This document shows, piece after piece, positions 19,214 to 28,218 of a DNA stretch of 64,000 nt. The position numbers and the translations under genes are program-made. The DNA is from DSFO01 sp041640715 (lineage in GTDB: Archaea > Thermoproteota > Thermoprotei > Gearchaeales > Gearchaeaceae): the NCBI GenBank assembly GCA_041640715.1, contig JBEPZU010000003.1, forward strand, positions 34,207 through 98,206, in the 5' to 3' direction. How positions within the stretch are numbered: position 1 is the stretch's first letter; the number at the start of each line of letters is the position of its first letter. The notes under the pieces were generated by a model that saw nothing but the letters and a program-made list of their open reading frames with translations, was not told the DNA's origin and did no database searches.

Positions 19214-19507
19214 ATGGTTTTCACGTTCGAGCAAGCAACTGCTTTAGTTTTGCCATTTATAATAGGGTTCTTGATAGGTTATATACTAAAGCAATCCCTA
19301 AAACTATTAGGCGCATTGGTTGCTTTAGTGCTGATTTTACTATTAGCAGGATATATAAATATAGAGTTTCTTCAATTTGTATTTGCGAATTTGCTAAACT
19401 ATGGTGCCAATGCTTTAGAAGCAGCTACAGCTGTAGGAGCGATTCTTCCATTCTCTTCTATGTTATTTATAATAGGTGTAGCTTTAGGTTTCTTGATATC
19501 TAAGTGA
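19214..19507 (+). CDS. Small membrane protein, 97 residues
   Basis: No recognised domain. Three hydrophobic segments (about residues 9-27, 30-50 and 75-95), no charged loops of note, topology like FUN14 or other small archaeal membrane proteins; family assignment not possible by eye. The DNA polymerase IV gene starts inside its stop (GTGA), so both are co-transcribed, though a functional link is not implied. Confidence 0.75.
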   Translation: MVFTFEQATALVLPFIIGFLIGYILKQSLKLLGALVALVLILLLAGYINIEFLQFVFANLLNYGANALEAATAVGAILPFSSMLFIIGVALGFLISK

Positions 19508-20601
19508 AGATAATCGCTTGTGTAGATTTGGATTATTTTTATGCCCAATGCGAGGAAGTATTAAATCCTAGCTTAAAGAATAAGCCAGTAATAGTATGCA
19601 TTTTCTCAGGTAGAGGAAAAGAAGGAGGCGCAGTGGCGACTTGTAACTACGTAGCTAGGAAGTACGGCGTGAAGTCTGGGATGGCCATATCTCAAGCTAA
19701 AAAGCTACTCGAAGGAGTCGAGTCTTTCTTCATACCTGCGAGACTAGAGATTTATGAAGAAATCTCGAGGAGGATAATGGGAATAATGCGAAAATATGCA
19801 GATAGTTTTGAAGAAGTAAGCATAGATGAAGCTTTTTTGGACATAACTAAAGCATCAAAGGCAGATTTCGAAGTAGCAAAGGGGTTGATGGAGAAAATGA
19901 AAGAAGAAATATTCAAGAAAGAAAATTTAACGTGCTCTGTAGGAATCTCTTTTTCTAAAGTAATAGCTAAGATTGCCTCTGGTTTGAATAAACCTAACGG
20001 GTTGGTTGTGATAAGGCCTGAAGATTTGGAAAAGGTCATTTGGCTTCTTCCTGTAGAGGAAATTCCTGGAATAGGGCCTAAGACAAAGGAGATTTTGAAC
20101 AAGCTTGGACTTTATACAATAGGAGATCTAGCAAAAGCGAATGTTTTAACGTTAATTCAAGTATTCGGTAAGAAAACTGCAACTTACCTAAAGCTCGCGG
20201 CTGAAGGAAGAGATAAAGAAGAAGTAAAGCCAGCTGAGAAAGCTAAACAATATAGCAGGATGATAACGCTTAAAGAGAATACGTTAGCTTTAGCGGATAT
20301 CCTTCCTTATGTGGAATCTTTATGCAAAGAATTATCTGAAGATCTCAAGATGAATAATAAATTGGCTAAGGGGATAGGTTTAACTGCGATATTAGCAGAT
20401 CTATCTACCATTTCAAAAAACAAAACTTTAGATCAACCTACTAATGATTTCAATAAAATATTCAATACAGCCAAAGATTTACTTCCAGAGCTAATAGCCA
20501 AATCCCGAAAGCTCTTCAGGAGAATATCTGTTAGAGCATATGGTTTAATAGATGTGAGCAATCTTGAAAATCTCGAACATTTCTTAGCTGATAGAATTTA
20601 A
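19504..20601 (+). CDS. dbh: Y-family DNA polymerase IV (Dpo4/Dbh type)
   Basis: 365 residues, translesion DNA polymerase. The palm carries IACVDLDYFYAQCEEV (first metal Asp) and SIDEAFLDIT (catalytic Asp-Glu). Thumb helix-hairpin-helix: IPGIGPKTKEILNKLGL. Little-finger domain follows to the end. It starts with GTG overlapping the previous stop. The 3' end overlaps the convergent metallopeptidase gene by 18 bases. It lacks an obvious C-terminal PCNA-binding QxxLxxFF tail; the end reads NLEHFLADRI. Confidence 0.93.
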   Translation: MKIIACVDLDYFYAQCEEVLNPSLKNKPVIVCIFSGRGKEGGAVATCNYVARKYGVKSGMAISQAKKLLEGVESFFIPARLEIYEEISRRIMGIMRKYADSFEEVSIDEAFLDITKASKADFEVAKGLMEKMKEEIFKKENLTCSVGISFSKVIAKIASGLNKPNGLVVIRPEDLEKVIWLLPVEEIPGIGPKTKEILNKLGLYTIGDLAKANVLTLIQVFGKKTATYLKLAAEGRDKEEVKPAEKAKQYSRMITLKENTLALADILPYVESLCKELSEDLKMNNKLAKGIGLTAILADLSTISKNKTLDQPTNDFNKIFNTAKDLLPELIAKSRKLFRRISVRAYGLIDVSNLENLEHFLADRI

Positions 20602-21063
20602 TTTTTTGAAGAGTTCAATTATTTCTTCCTTGCTAACCCATGGGACTTCTAGGTATTCTAGTATTTCATCTTCGCTCATCCCTAAATTTTTGGCTTCTTC
20701 GATAGTGTATTTATACGCTTCGATTTCTGTGGGTCTCTCTACGTAGGTATAGTTATTATCGAATAGATTCATACCTCTTCTCCATTGTCTAACGTGTATC
20801 AACTCATGTAGAATGTCTAAGTAAAGATACCTTAAGTCTCCTTTCTTAATGTATTCTTTGCAAATGTATATTGAACCATCGCTGTCTTCTACCCACATGT
20901 AGCCTTTGCATCTTACAATCCTTATTTTCACGTTTTTCTTCATATCTTCGAACTCGGATTTTAATACGTTCTTTACTATCCAAGAATCCTCCAATCCTGA
21001 GAATACTTCTTCTAAGCTGTACTCGCCTTCCTTTAGCTTCCTGTTTATTTTGAAATTCTTCAT
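20584..21063 (-). CDS. Putative zinc metallopeptidase (HExxH), 159 residues
   Basis: Soluble protein with HELIHVRQWRRG near residue 96, an HExxH zinc motif, and a downstream glutamate in RPTEIEAYKYT that could be the third ligand, as in gluzincin/SprT-like minimal peptidases. There is no signal peptide, so action would be in the cytoplasm. The family is not named with certainty. Its tail overlaps the polymerase IV gene on the other strand. Divergent from speE with 32 bases between. Confidence 0.7.
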   Translation of the reverse strand: MKNFKINRKLKEGEYSLEEVFSGLEDSWIVKNVLKSEFEDMKKNVKIRIVRCKGYMWVEDSDGSIYICKEYIKKGDLRYLYLDILHELIHVRQWRRGMNLFDNNYTYVERPTEIEAYKYTIEEAKNLGMSEDEILEYLEVPWVSKEEIIELFKKLNSIS

Positions 21064-21095
21064 TTCCTTTATTTACTTTATACCAAATATATAGT

Positions 21096-21953
21096 ATGGA
21101 TATTTTTATATTCCAACCAGTTTCTCGAACCACGAAACTTGTGATGCAAGTGGAAGAGGTTCTTGTGAGAACTGAAACTAAATACCAGAAAGTGCTGATT
21201 GGCAGACTTAAAGAATATGGTCTGTCTCTTGTGCTAGATGAATTGCTACAAGTAGCGGAGGCAGATGAAGCATTTTATCATGAATGTTTAGTCCATCCAG
21301 CTCTTTTGAGCTTAGAAAACCCTGAAAGTGTCTTAATAATAGGAGGAGGTGACGGTTGTGCTCTTAGAGAAGTGCTAAAGCATGATGTCGATGAAGCTAC
21401 ATTGGTTGATATCGACGGAGAATTAGTAGAACTTTGTAAACAATATTTAAGGAGCATAAATCAAAATTCTCTGAAGGATAGGAGAGTAAGAATAATAATA
21501 ATGGATGGTAAACTCTTCATCGAAAAGCAAGAAAAGAAGTATGATTGTATAATCTCAGATTTAACCGATCCTTATGGTCCTGAAATATCAAGAGAACTCT
21601 ATTCGAAGAAGTTCTTCGAAAAAATTTCTACTCTGTTAAGACATGAGGGTATCTTTGTTACTCAGGCCGGATCTGCCTTTTATTATGGTGAAATATATGA
21701 AGAAATTTTAAGGAATGCTGCAAGCGTCTTCAAATACGTTAAGGGCTATGAAGTTTGGGTCCCTTCCTTTGGTTATAGTTGTTCCTTCATAATCGCTTCA
21801 AATTCAAAGAACATAGAAGATATTAGAGAAGAAAGCATAGAAAAATTGATTGAAAAAAGAAAATTGAAGCTTAGATACTATAACGCTAGTGTTCATTTAA
21901 GCTTGCTTAAAAGACCTGTTTCAAGAAACCCTTTAACGATCTCGAACCTTTAG
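21096..21953 (+). CDS. speE: Spermidine synthase-like polyamine aminopropyltransferase
   Basis: 285 residues. Transfers aminopropyl from decarboxylated SAM to a diamine or polyamine. Visible: VRTETKYQKVLIGRL, ADEAFYHECLVHPALL, the glycine-rich ESVLIIGGGDGCALREVLKH (GGGDGC instead of the more usual GGGDGG), and catalytic-region ISDLTDPYGP. The Cys variation in the glycine loop suggests a branch with different amine use; thermophilic archaea often make long polyamines. Confidence 0.88.
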   Translation: MDIFIFQPVSRTTKLVMQVEEVLVRTETKYQKVLIGRLKEYGLSLVLDELLQVAEADEAFYHECLVHPALLSLENPESVLIIGGGDGCALREVLKHDVDEATLVDIDGELVELCKQYLRSINQNSLKDRRVRIIIMDGKLFIEKQEKKYDCIISDLTDPYGPEISRELYSKKFFEKISTLLRHEGIFVTQAGSAFYYGEIYEEILRNAASVFKYVKGYEVWVPSFGYSCSFIIASNSKNIEDIREESIEKLIEKRKLKLRYYNASVHLSLLKRPVSRNPLTISNL

Positions 21954-22031
21954 TTTTGCTTTAGGTAGAAGTTCATTGCTAAGACTAGATATTTTTCCCT
22001 TGTTTTTGCATTAATTTATGTTTTGAAAGCG

Positions 22032-22604
22032 CTAACTTTTATTCATTTTCCAGATTTTTAGTTTTTCATCGTGGATGCCTAAGTATCTAAGGGATCGAGA
22101 AACTGATTGGTCTACTAACTCTAATATATCCTTAGGCTTAGAATACCAAGGAGGTAATGGAGGGAATATCGTTACGTTAGGTAGTAGGGCTAGCTTTCTT
22201 AAATTTTCTAGATGAATATAACTTAAAGGTGTTTCTCTTATGACTAATACAAGAGCTCTCTTCTCTTTGATGGAAACATCAGCCGCCCTCAACAATAAAT
22301 TTGTAGATAAACCGTTTGCGATTCCTGCTACTGTCTTCATAGAACAAGGCGCTATGATCATACCATCAATTGGATAAGAACCACTAGCTATTGGAGCGTC
22401 AAAATCGAATTCATCGTAATAAAAGTCACTTAGTTTTATCACATTTTCTTTATCCATTTCCATTTCATCTTTTATTACCTTAAAAGCTGAAGAAGTTACT
22501 ACTAAATAACTTTCATGTCCTAGCTCTCTTAATCTTATAAGCGTCCTTATTCCGTATATTGCTCCAGAGGCACCTGATATACCTACTATAATTCTTTTCT
22601 TCAA
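22032..22604 (-). CDS. ubiX: UbiX-family flavin prenyltransferase
   Basis: 190 residues. Makes prenylated FMN, the cofactor of UbiD decarboxylases. Starts RIIVGISGASGAIYGIRTL (FMN/phosphate loop), with APCSMKTVAGIANGLSTNLL and LVLVIRETPLSYIHLENL, all classic. Third gene of an operon after elp3 and the DHH gene; its ATG overlaps the DHH stop (ATGA). No ubiD is in the window, so its client lies elsewhere. Confidence 0.92.
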   Translation of the reverse strand: MKKRIIVGISGASGAIYGIRTLIRLRELGHESYLVVTSSAFKVIKDEMEMDKENVIKLSDFYYDEFDFDAPIASGSYPIDGMIIAPCSMKTVAGIANGLSTNLLLRAADVSIKEKRALVLVIRETPLSYIHLENLRKLALLPNVTIFPPLPPWYSKPKDILELVDQSVSRSLRYLGIHDEKLKIWKMNKS

Positions 22605-23593
22605 AGCTCACTCACCTCTTTAAGAATATTTTTAATTTCTTTAGCTGTATATCTTTTACCTAATAGCTTATCCAATATTCTAGATTTTAAAGATAATTTA
22701 GGTGAGCAACCACATGCAAAAGGATGTCCTCCTCCATTGAATTTTCTAGCTATAGGAAGCAGGTTTATCTCTTTATTTAATCCTGCATAAAATGAAACAG
22801 ATCTGTTTGAATATATCACTACCGTGAAATCTAGTTTATGCTCTAAGCTTGCATACTTACCGCTTATACTCCCTGGAAGCTTGCTTTTTCTAACATCTAT
22901 TATCGCATATCTATAACCATTTTTTGTGGTAAAGACTTTGAGTTTCTTTACGGTTTCTTTTATTTTACTGTCATTCTTTTCCTCTTTACTTGCCCATTTA
23001 ATTATTTTTTCATCGTTAATCCTTCCTTCGCTTAGAGCCTCAAATACGTATTGTAATCTCTTTTTATTTCTTATAGCTCTGTTTATGTTTATAGTTTCTT
23101 TTAAAGAATAGTTAGCGCTATCTGCATCGTTAGCTATGATAACTAATTCATTTATCACTTCATCACTACTTTCTAAGGTTTTAGCTACAAGTTCGGCTGC
23201 ACTTATAGTTGGTTCTACCACGATCTTAGTTTTGTTTCTAAGCGTTTCTAGAGCTTTTTCGGTCCATTGATGATGGTCTATCCAAGTTATTTCACAACCA
23301 GATTTTATCAATCTATCAAGATCACTCGCTATAATTCTGAGATATTCATCATTTGGCGACAAATCTGAGATGAAGATCTTTTTGTCATTGACATTAAGAG
23401 ATGATAAATGAAAGGGTAAGCTCCTAGGAGAAGAAGGTATGTAAAATCCCTCTTTGTAGTTTCTCTTTATTATTGATGCACAAATTATACCGTCGACATC
23501 ATCGTGAGAAATTATTATTATACTTTGATCTGTAGTTATTTTTCTTTTTTCCTTTCTTTTAATTAATTCTTTTATCTTTGAAAATATTTGCAT
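22601..23593 (-). CDS. DHH-family phosphoesterase (RecJ/NrnA-like)
   Basis: 330 residues. DHH core: ISHDDVDGIICASII and WIDHHQW, metal-binding motifs. C-terminal DHHA1 motif FNGGGHPFACGCSP. Likely a nuclease or oligonucleotide/cyclic-dinucleotide phosphodiesterase. Its start codon shares one base with the elp3 stop (TAATG), and its stop overlaps ubiX. Confidence 0.88.
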   Translation of the reverse strand: MQIFSKIKELIKRKEKRKITTDQSIIIISHDDVDGIICASIIKRNYKEGFYIPSSPRSLPFHLSSLNVNDKKIFISDLSPNDEYLRIIASDLDRLIKSGCEITWIDHHQWTEKALETLRNKTKIVVEPTISAAELVAKTLESSDEVINELVIIANDADSANYSLKETININRAIRNKKRLQYVFEALSEGRINDEKIIKWASKEEKNDSKIKETVKKLKVFTTKNGYRYAIIDVRKSKLPGSISGKYASLEHKLDFTVVIYSNRSVSFYAGLNKEINLLPIARKFNGGGHPFACGCSPKLSLKSRILDKLLGKRYTAKEIKNILKEVSEL

Positions 23594-25029
23594 TAGATGC
23601 GAATCAATGAGGCTCTATTTAAAATTTTAGACATGTAAGGGCCTTCGAGTGAATATCCGAATTTCCTATAATAACCCCTAACACCTATGGCGCTTATTAT
23701 TACCATTTTGTTTATTCCATATTCGAAAAAGGCAATCCTCTCAGCTTCAGCTAAAAGGGCTTTTCCTATTCCTTTGTGCTGCCATGCTTCTTCCATCCTC
23801 AATCCCACAGGAACAGCTAAACCATAAACATGGAGTTCTCTAACGATTGCAGCGCCTTTTGCTTCTTTTTTCCAAGAATTCTCTGGTATTCTTAATCTAA
23901 GGTAACCTATTAAGGTCAAATCTTCGTCCTCAAAGGACAAGAAGTATTCATTCCCTCCAAGGGTTCTGATTTCCCTTCTAATTAGCTTTATTTTATTCGG
24001 CATTTTAATCTTCTCTTTTATTTGTCTTATTCCTATTTCCCTACATCTAGTGCAAAGGCACCTTATTCCTTCTTTTTTTAATTTCTTATCGATATACTCT
24101 CTCAAATCTCCTCTTTTTATACCTGCTATCACTAAGCTAGATGGTAAATCTCTTTGAACCCTGTTTATTCTCACATAAGGGGGGAGGAACTTTGTTACTT
24201 CACGCATTATTTCTGCCACTTCGTCCTCTTGAATTGGTGAATACTTACCTTCAAGGTATTCTTCATAAAGCTCTGAACCAGGCATGACGAGCGTTGGGTA
24301 AATTTTAATCATGTCTGGAGAAAATCCCTCATTGTAAAATATTGTTCTAAATGTTTCGATGTCTTTTTCTTTATTAGAACCAGGCAGTCCTAGCATTATA
24401 TGATAACAGACCTCAAACCCAGCATCTTTGAGTAACTTCGTTGCTTTTATAACTTCTTTAACACCATGGCCTCTCTTTACCCTTTCTAATACATCATCGA
24501 AAGTAGATTGAACGCCTATCTCTACCCTTGTAACACCTAGTTCTAGTAATTCTTCTAATATTGTTTCATCCAACCAATCAGGTCTTGTTTCAACGGAAAT
24601 GCCTACGCATTTTATCAAGGAATTTTCATTTTTGTTTATTTCTTCCTTATAATCAAAGTTTTCATTGTAATTCACTTTAGGAAAGTCATTTAAGGCTTTT
24701 ACAGCTGAAGCTATAAACCACCTTCTATAATTTTTAGGCAAGGCTGTGAAAGTTCCACCTACCACTATTATTTGTGATTTCGAAGGAAAATGACCCATTA
24801 GCAAATACTGCTTTAATCTTTCTATTGTTTGATAGTAGGGATGGAATGCATTCATCGCTGCTCTATTGACCGCTGGTTCTCCTATCAAATAGCTTTTAGG
24901 TCCTCCATAATTGGGTCCTCCGAAGCAATATGTGCATTTTGCTGGGCAATCAAAAGGAGCAGTTACAATAGCAACTACGGATATTCCTGATGCTGCTCTT
25001 ATTGGTTTCTTTATCTCTTTTAATTCCAC
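23593..25029 (-). CDS. elp3: Elp3-type tRNA uridine(34) acetyltransferase/carboxymethyl synthase
   Basis: 478 residues. Radical SAM core starts with DCPAKCTYCFGGPNYGGPKS (Cys-x3-Cys-x2-Cys cluster); RPDWLDE and HIMLGLPGS follow. A CTRCREIG zinc/cluster region is near residue 325 and a GNAT domain fills residues 370-478 (LHVYGLAVPVG; QHKGIGKALLAEAERIAF). Modifies wobble uridine in tRNA. Shorter than many Elp3 (about 530), apparently because the N-terminal extension is missing. First gene of the elp3-DHH-ubiX operon; divergent from the GNAT gene. Confidence 0.9.
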   Translation of the reverse strand: MELKEIKKPIRAASGISVVAIVTAPFDCPAKCTYCFGGPNYGGPKSYLIGEPAVNRAAMNAFHPYYQTIERLKQYLLMGHFPSKSQIIVVGGTFTALPKNYRRWFIASAVKALNDFPKVNYNENFDYKEEINKNENSLIKCVGISVETRPDWLDETILEELLELGVTRVEIGVQSTFDDVLERVKRGHGVKEVIKATKLLKDAGFEVCYHIMLGLPGSNKEKDIETFRTIFYNEGFSPDMIKIYPTLVMPGSELYEEYLEGKYSPIQEDEVAEIMREVTKFLPPYVRINRVQRDLPSSLVIAGIKRGDLREYIDKKLKKEGIRCLCTRCREIGIRQIKEKIKMPNKIKLIRREIRTLGGNEYFLSFEDEDLTLIGYLRLRIPENSWKKEAKGAAIVRELHVYGLAVPVGLRMEEAWQHKGIGKALLAEAERIAFFEYGINKMVIISAIGVRGYYRKFGYSLEGPYMSKILNRASLIRI

Positions 25030-25084
25030 TATTTAAGTTTCATTCTTTGAAGAAATTAATAAGTATTTTAAGAAAAGGAAAAAT

Positions 25085-26011
25085 GTGAAAATAAGGAAAT
25101 TTAAGTTTTCAGACCTAGCATCCTTAGTTAATTTGTACAATAACTTCATGAATTTTGATCCTGATTTCGTAGAGCTAAATGAAGAGAGTTTTAAAGCCAA
25201 ATTCATAGACATGCCGTTTTGCTCTAGAGATTTAATTTTCGTTGCAGAACAAGGATCAATATTGGGGTGTATTTTTGCCGATGTAGATCCTTTAATGGAA
25301 GAGAAGTTCAAGAAAAGGATCGCAGTAATAGATTTATTATTAGCTAAAAGGGAAGTTTTCCATGAAGTTGCTTCATCTCTTTTGGACTATTTAACAGTTA
25401 AGTTAAGGGATTTGAAGGTGGAAGAAATTCAAGTTCATTTCGTAGCAGAAAACCTCGAACAAGAAAACTCATTTTATAGAGAAAATTTCGAGTTGTCTAG
25501 GGTGTGGTATTACATGGAAGCAGAGTCTAGACCTTTTATGTTAGAGGATCTCCCTGAACATTTTTCTTGGCAACATTTGAAATTTAAAGGCAGAAAAGCG
25601 AATGCTAGGAAATGGATAGAATGTTATAACGAAGTCTTCAAAGACCATCCTTATATGAGGCCTTTAAGATATGAGGAACTTAAGATCTATTCTCTTGAAG
25701 AGAACTTCGATCCTACGGGATACTTTGGTATATTTAAAGATGATGAAAATAAGTTCATAGCTGAATGTTCTTGTGAAGCTGAACCTGCAAAAAACAAAGG
25801 AGTGATATGGACAGTTGGTGTGCTTAAGGAATATAGAAATAGAGGTCTTGGGGAACTTCTAGTTAAAAAAGCCATCGATTGGATTTATAACAAAGGCTTG
25901 AAAAAGGCATCCATACACGTAGATAGTCAAAACGAGATAGCCTTCAAGCTATATTCTAAGCTAGGGTTTAAACCTATAAGGAGGAGGTTATTCTATTCTA
26001 AAATCCTCTAG
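25085..26011 (+). CDS. Tandem GNAT acetyltransferase
   Basis: 308 residues with two GNAT-like halves. The second (about residues 165-305) has the acetyl-CoA loop GVLKEYRNRGLGELLVKKAI (RxxGxG) and a typical end LYSKLGFKPIRRRLFY. The first half keeps the fold pattern but has a weaker loop, so may be structural. GTG start at 25085; an ATG two bases upstream is followed at once by a stop. The last 24 bases overlap cysS on the other strand. Substrate unknown. Confidence 0.8.
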   Translation: MKIRKFKFSDLASLVNLYNNFMNFDPDFVELNEESFKAKFIDMPFCSRDLIFVAEQGSILGCIFADVDPLMEEKFKKRIAVIDLLLAKREVFHEVASSLLDYLTVKLRDLKVEEIQVHFVAENLEQENSFYRENFELSRVWYYMEAESRPFMLEDLPEHFSWQHLKFKGRKANARKWIECYNEVFKDHPYMRPLRYEELKIYSLEENFDPTGYFGIFKDDENKFIAECSCEAEPAKNKGVIWTVGVLKEYRNRGLGELLVKKAIDWIYNKGLKKASIHVDSQNEIAFKLYSKLGFKPIRRRLFYSKIL

Positions 26012-27178
26012 TATTCCTGTAATGCTAGAGAAAATAGAGTAATTTGTTCTAAGTTCTTTAATTGCACTTTCTCCTAGATTCTTCTTTTCTGCATAATCCC
26101 TAAGTTCGATCCAATTTTCTATAGCTTTTCTTACATTCAAATTATTTTCTATATTTTTAAGAAATTTTTTTCTGTAATATATAATTCTTTTTATTATATT
26201 TTTGTCATCTTCTCCTTTGTTTATTTTTATTTTCTTAAGTTTATTTTTTATTTTTTTATAATATTTTAATTTATTTTGATCGAAATTATAATCTTTATTT
26301 ATTTTCATTGATAAGAAATAAATTCTAATATCATCTACATCATATTTCTTGATTATTTCTCTGAAATATATTGTGTTCCCCAACGATTTTGACATTTTTT
26401 CTCCCTTGAATTTAAGTAAACCGGTATGAAGGAAATTCCTAGATACAGGATATTCTCCTTTAAAATATTCTCCTAAAGTTAATATGTATTCGTGATGCGG
26501 AAATATCAAATCCTTAGCTCCTATATGCAAATCGCAATAGCCGCCTAAAACATAGTTTATTACCGTGAAATCTTGAAGATGCCATCCTATCATTCTTCTT
26601 CCAAAGCTCGTGTTTATTTCGCCATCTTTCAATGAATACCATAGCTTAAAGTCTGCTGGATTTCTTTTGTTCTCAGCAGGTTCTAATAAAACATTTAGTA
26701 TTCTTTGTTTATCAATTCCTGAAAGTTTTCCTATGTTATTTGAAAGTGAAATATCGCAATATATTCCTTCTTCGAGTTCATAGGAATAGCCTTTTTTCAT
26801 AAGATCTTGTATTATTCGCTTCGATTCCTCTGAAAGCTCAGAAGGTTTTATTGGAATGAAGTGCTTTATTCCTAGAACTTTCAAATCTTCATTTATTCTT
26901 CTGAAATATCTTTCTACTATTTCGTTTTCATCGATTTTTTCTTGAATAGCTCTTTCTATTATTTTTATGTCCATATCGGTGAAATTGATAACGAAGATGG
27001 TTTCATAACCCTTGAATCTAAAGTATCTATTGATTAGGTCTGCTATTAACAGGACTCTTAAATGCCCTAGATGAAGATCATCATAAAGAGTAGGGCCGCA
27101 GACGAATATCTTTATGGAATTTTCAAGGGGCTTGAACTTTTCGAATTTTCCGTGAATTCTATTGTATAATCTGAGCAT
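25988..27178 (-). CDS. cysS: Cysteinyl-tRNA synthetase, compact form
   Basis: 396 residues. Charges tRNA-Cys. Zinc Cys in CGPTLYDDLHLGHLR together with the HLGH signature; second zinc region GGYCDLHIGAKDLIFPHHEY; KMSKSLGN is the KMSKS loop. Most CysRS have about 450-480 residues; here the C-terminal anticodon region is short and very Lys/Ile/Asn-rich (residues 290-396), while the catalytic core is intact. Confidence 0.93.
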   Translation of the reverse strand: MLRLYNRIHGKFEKFKPLENSIKIFVCGPTLYDDLHLGHLRVLLIADLINRYFRFKGYETIFVINFTDMDIKIIERAIQEKIDENEIVERYFRRINEDLKVLGIKHFIPIKPSELSEESKRIIQDLMKKGYSYELEEGIYCDISLSNNIGKLSGIDKQRILNVLLEPAENKRNPADFKLWYSLKDGEINTSFGRRMIGWHLQDFTVINYVLGGYCDLHIGAKDLIFPHHEYILTLGEYFKGEYPVSRNFLHTGLLKFKGEKMSKSLGNTIYFREIIKKYDVDDIRIYFLSMKINKDYNFDQNKLKYYKKIKNKLKKIKINKGEDDKNIIKRIIYYRKKFLKNIENNLNVRKAIENWIELRDYAEKKNLGESAIKELRTNYSIFSSITGILEDFRIE

Positions 27179-27214
27179 AAGCGGATTTATTTCTTTAGTT
27201 AATTAAATTTTATA

Positions 27215-27457
27215 ATGAAGTTAGTTTTAAAGAACGAGAAGGATCTCTTGAGATACATTTCTTCTTTGAATGTAGATGAAGGTTTAAGGATATTTCAAGG
27301 AGATTTTGAGTTCATCATAACTAGGTATGACTTGAATTTCTACCTCGAAGTAAGGTTTAAAAATGGAGTATCTAAATTCATCTATAAAACTGAAAATGAA
27401 GTTTTAACTAAATTAAAAGAATTTTTAATTTTCCCTCTAACTATAGAATTTTATTAA
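27215..27457 (+). CDS. Small hypothetical protein, 80 residues
   Basis: Not recognised. Starts MKLVLKNEKDLLRYISSLNV; alternating hydrophobic strands with a middle rich in Tyr/Phe suggest a small alpha/beta fold. No membrane helix. Sits 36 bases from divergent cysS and 4 bases from the convergent glycosylase gene. Real-gene status rests on spacing, an ATG start and neighbour-like codon use. Confidence 0.6.
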   Translation: MKLVLKNEKDLLRYISSLNVDEGLRIFQGDFEFIITRYDLNFYLEVRFKNGVSKFIYKTENEVLTKLKEFLIFPLTIEFY

Positions 27458-27461
27458 AACT

Positions 27462-28190
27462 TCATCGATACAATCTTTGGCATCTAGGGCAGAAGTAGGA
27501 TATCCTTCTCAAACTACCTAATCGCTTTACTTTAATCTTGGTGCCGCAGAATAGGCAATTTTTTCGTCCATAAATCATCGTGAAGCTAAAAAGGTTTAAC
27601 CCATCCTTTCTAGCCTTATAGAAGATCTTGCAAAAATCACGCATCCATCCAAGCATAAATCTAAGCTTTTCCTCTTTTATTTTCTCTATTTTTGAAGCTG
27701 GATGTATCCTAGCAGCGAACAATGCCTCGTTTTTTATTATGTTTCCTACTCCTGGAAGTATGCTTTGGTCGAGCAAAATATCACAAACGTATCCTTTTCT
27801 CTTTTTCAATCTTGCCAATACTTTTTCAGGATTCCAATCTTTTGCTAATATGTCTTTAGCGTTAGCTCTGAAGTATTTGACAAATTTAACTGAACAATTA
27901 TAAAAATAAACTTTGTTATTTGTTTCTATGGATAATCTTATTCTTTTTTCATCTTTGGTTATTTTATTTATGGAATAACTTCCATACATAAGAAAGTGTA
28001 TTTTTATAAACCCTAGACCTTTTATTTTTATTAATAGATTTTTTCCATGACTGTATATTTTTTCAATTTCTTTATTCAGCAATTCTTCAAAATTTATATT
28101 TCTAGTTCTGCCCCATGCTTTTTTGATTACTTCTCCTTTGAATATTTCATTTAGTTTTTCAGCAAGCGCTTTTACACTCGGGCCTTCCAC
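27462..28190 (-). CDS. Fpg/Nei-family DNA glycosylase homologue lacking N-terminal proline
   Basis: 242 residues. The family removes oxidised bases and cuts abasic sites. Present: N-terminal EGPSVKALAEKL (compare PEGPEI of Nei), IYSHGKNLLIKIK with IKIHFLMYGSY (the strand pattern before the H2TH), H2TH region LPGVGNIIKNEALFAARIHP, and the C-terminal zinc finger CLFCGT...CPRCQ. Odd: the only usable start, GTG at 28190, puts Met where the catalytic Pro1 should be, since the protein reads M-E-G-P rather than M-P-E-G-P. Activity as a normal beta,delta-lyase is therefore doubtful. Confidence 0.85.
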   Translation of the reverse strand: MEGPSVKALAEKLNEIFKGEVIKKAWGRTRNINFEELLNKEIEKIYSHGKNLLIKIKGLGFIKIHFLMYGSYSINKITKDEKRIRLSIETNNKVYFYNCSVKFVKYFRANAKDILAKDWNPEKVLARLKKRKGYVCDILLDQSILPGVGNIIKNEALFAARIHPASKIEKIKEEKLRFMLGWMRDFCKIFYKARKDGLNLFSFTMIYGRKNCLFCGTKIKVKRLGSLRRISYFCPRCQRLYR

Positions 28191-28218
28191 TCTTATTTCC
28201 TTATTAAAAATGTAAGTT

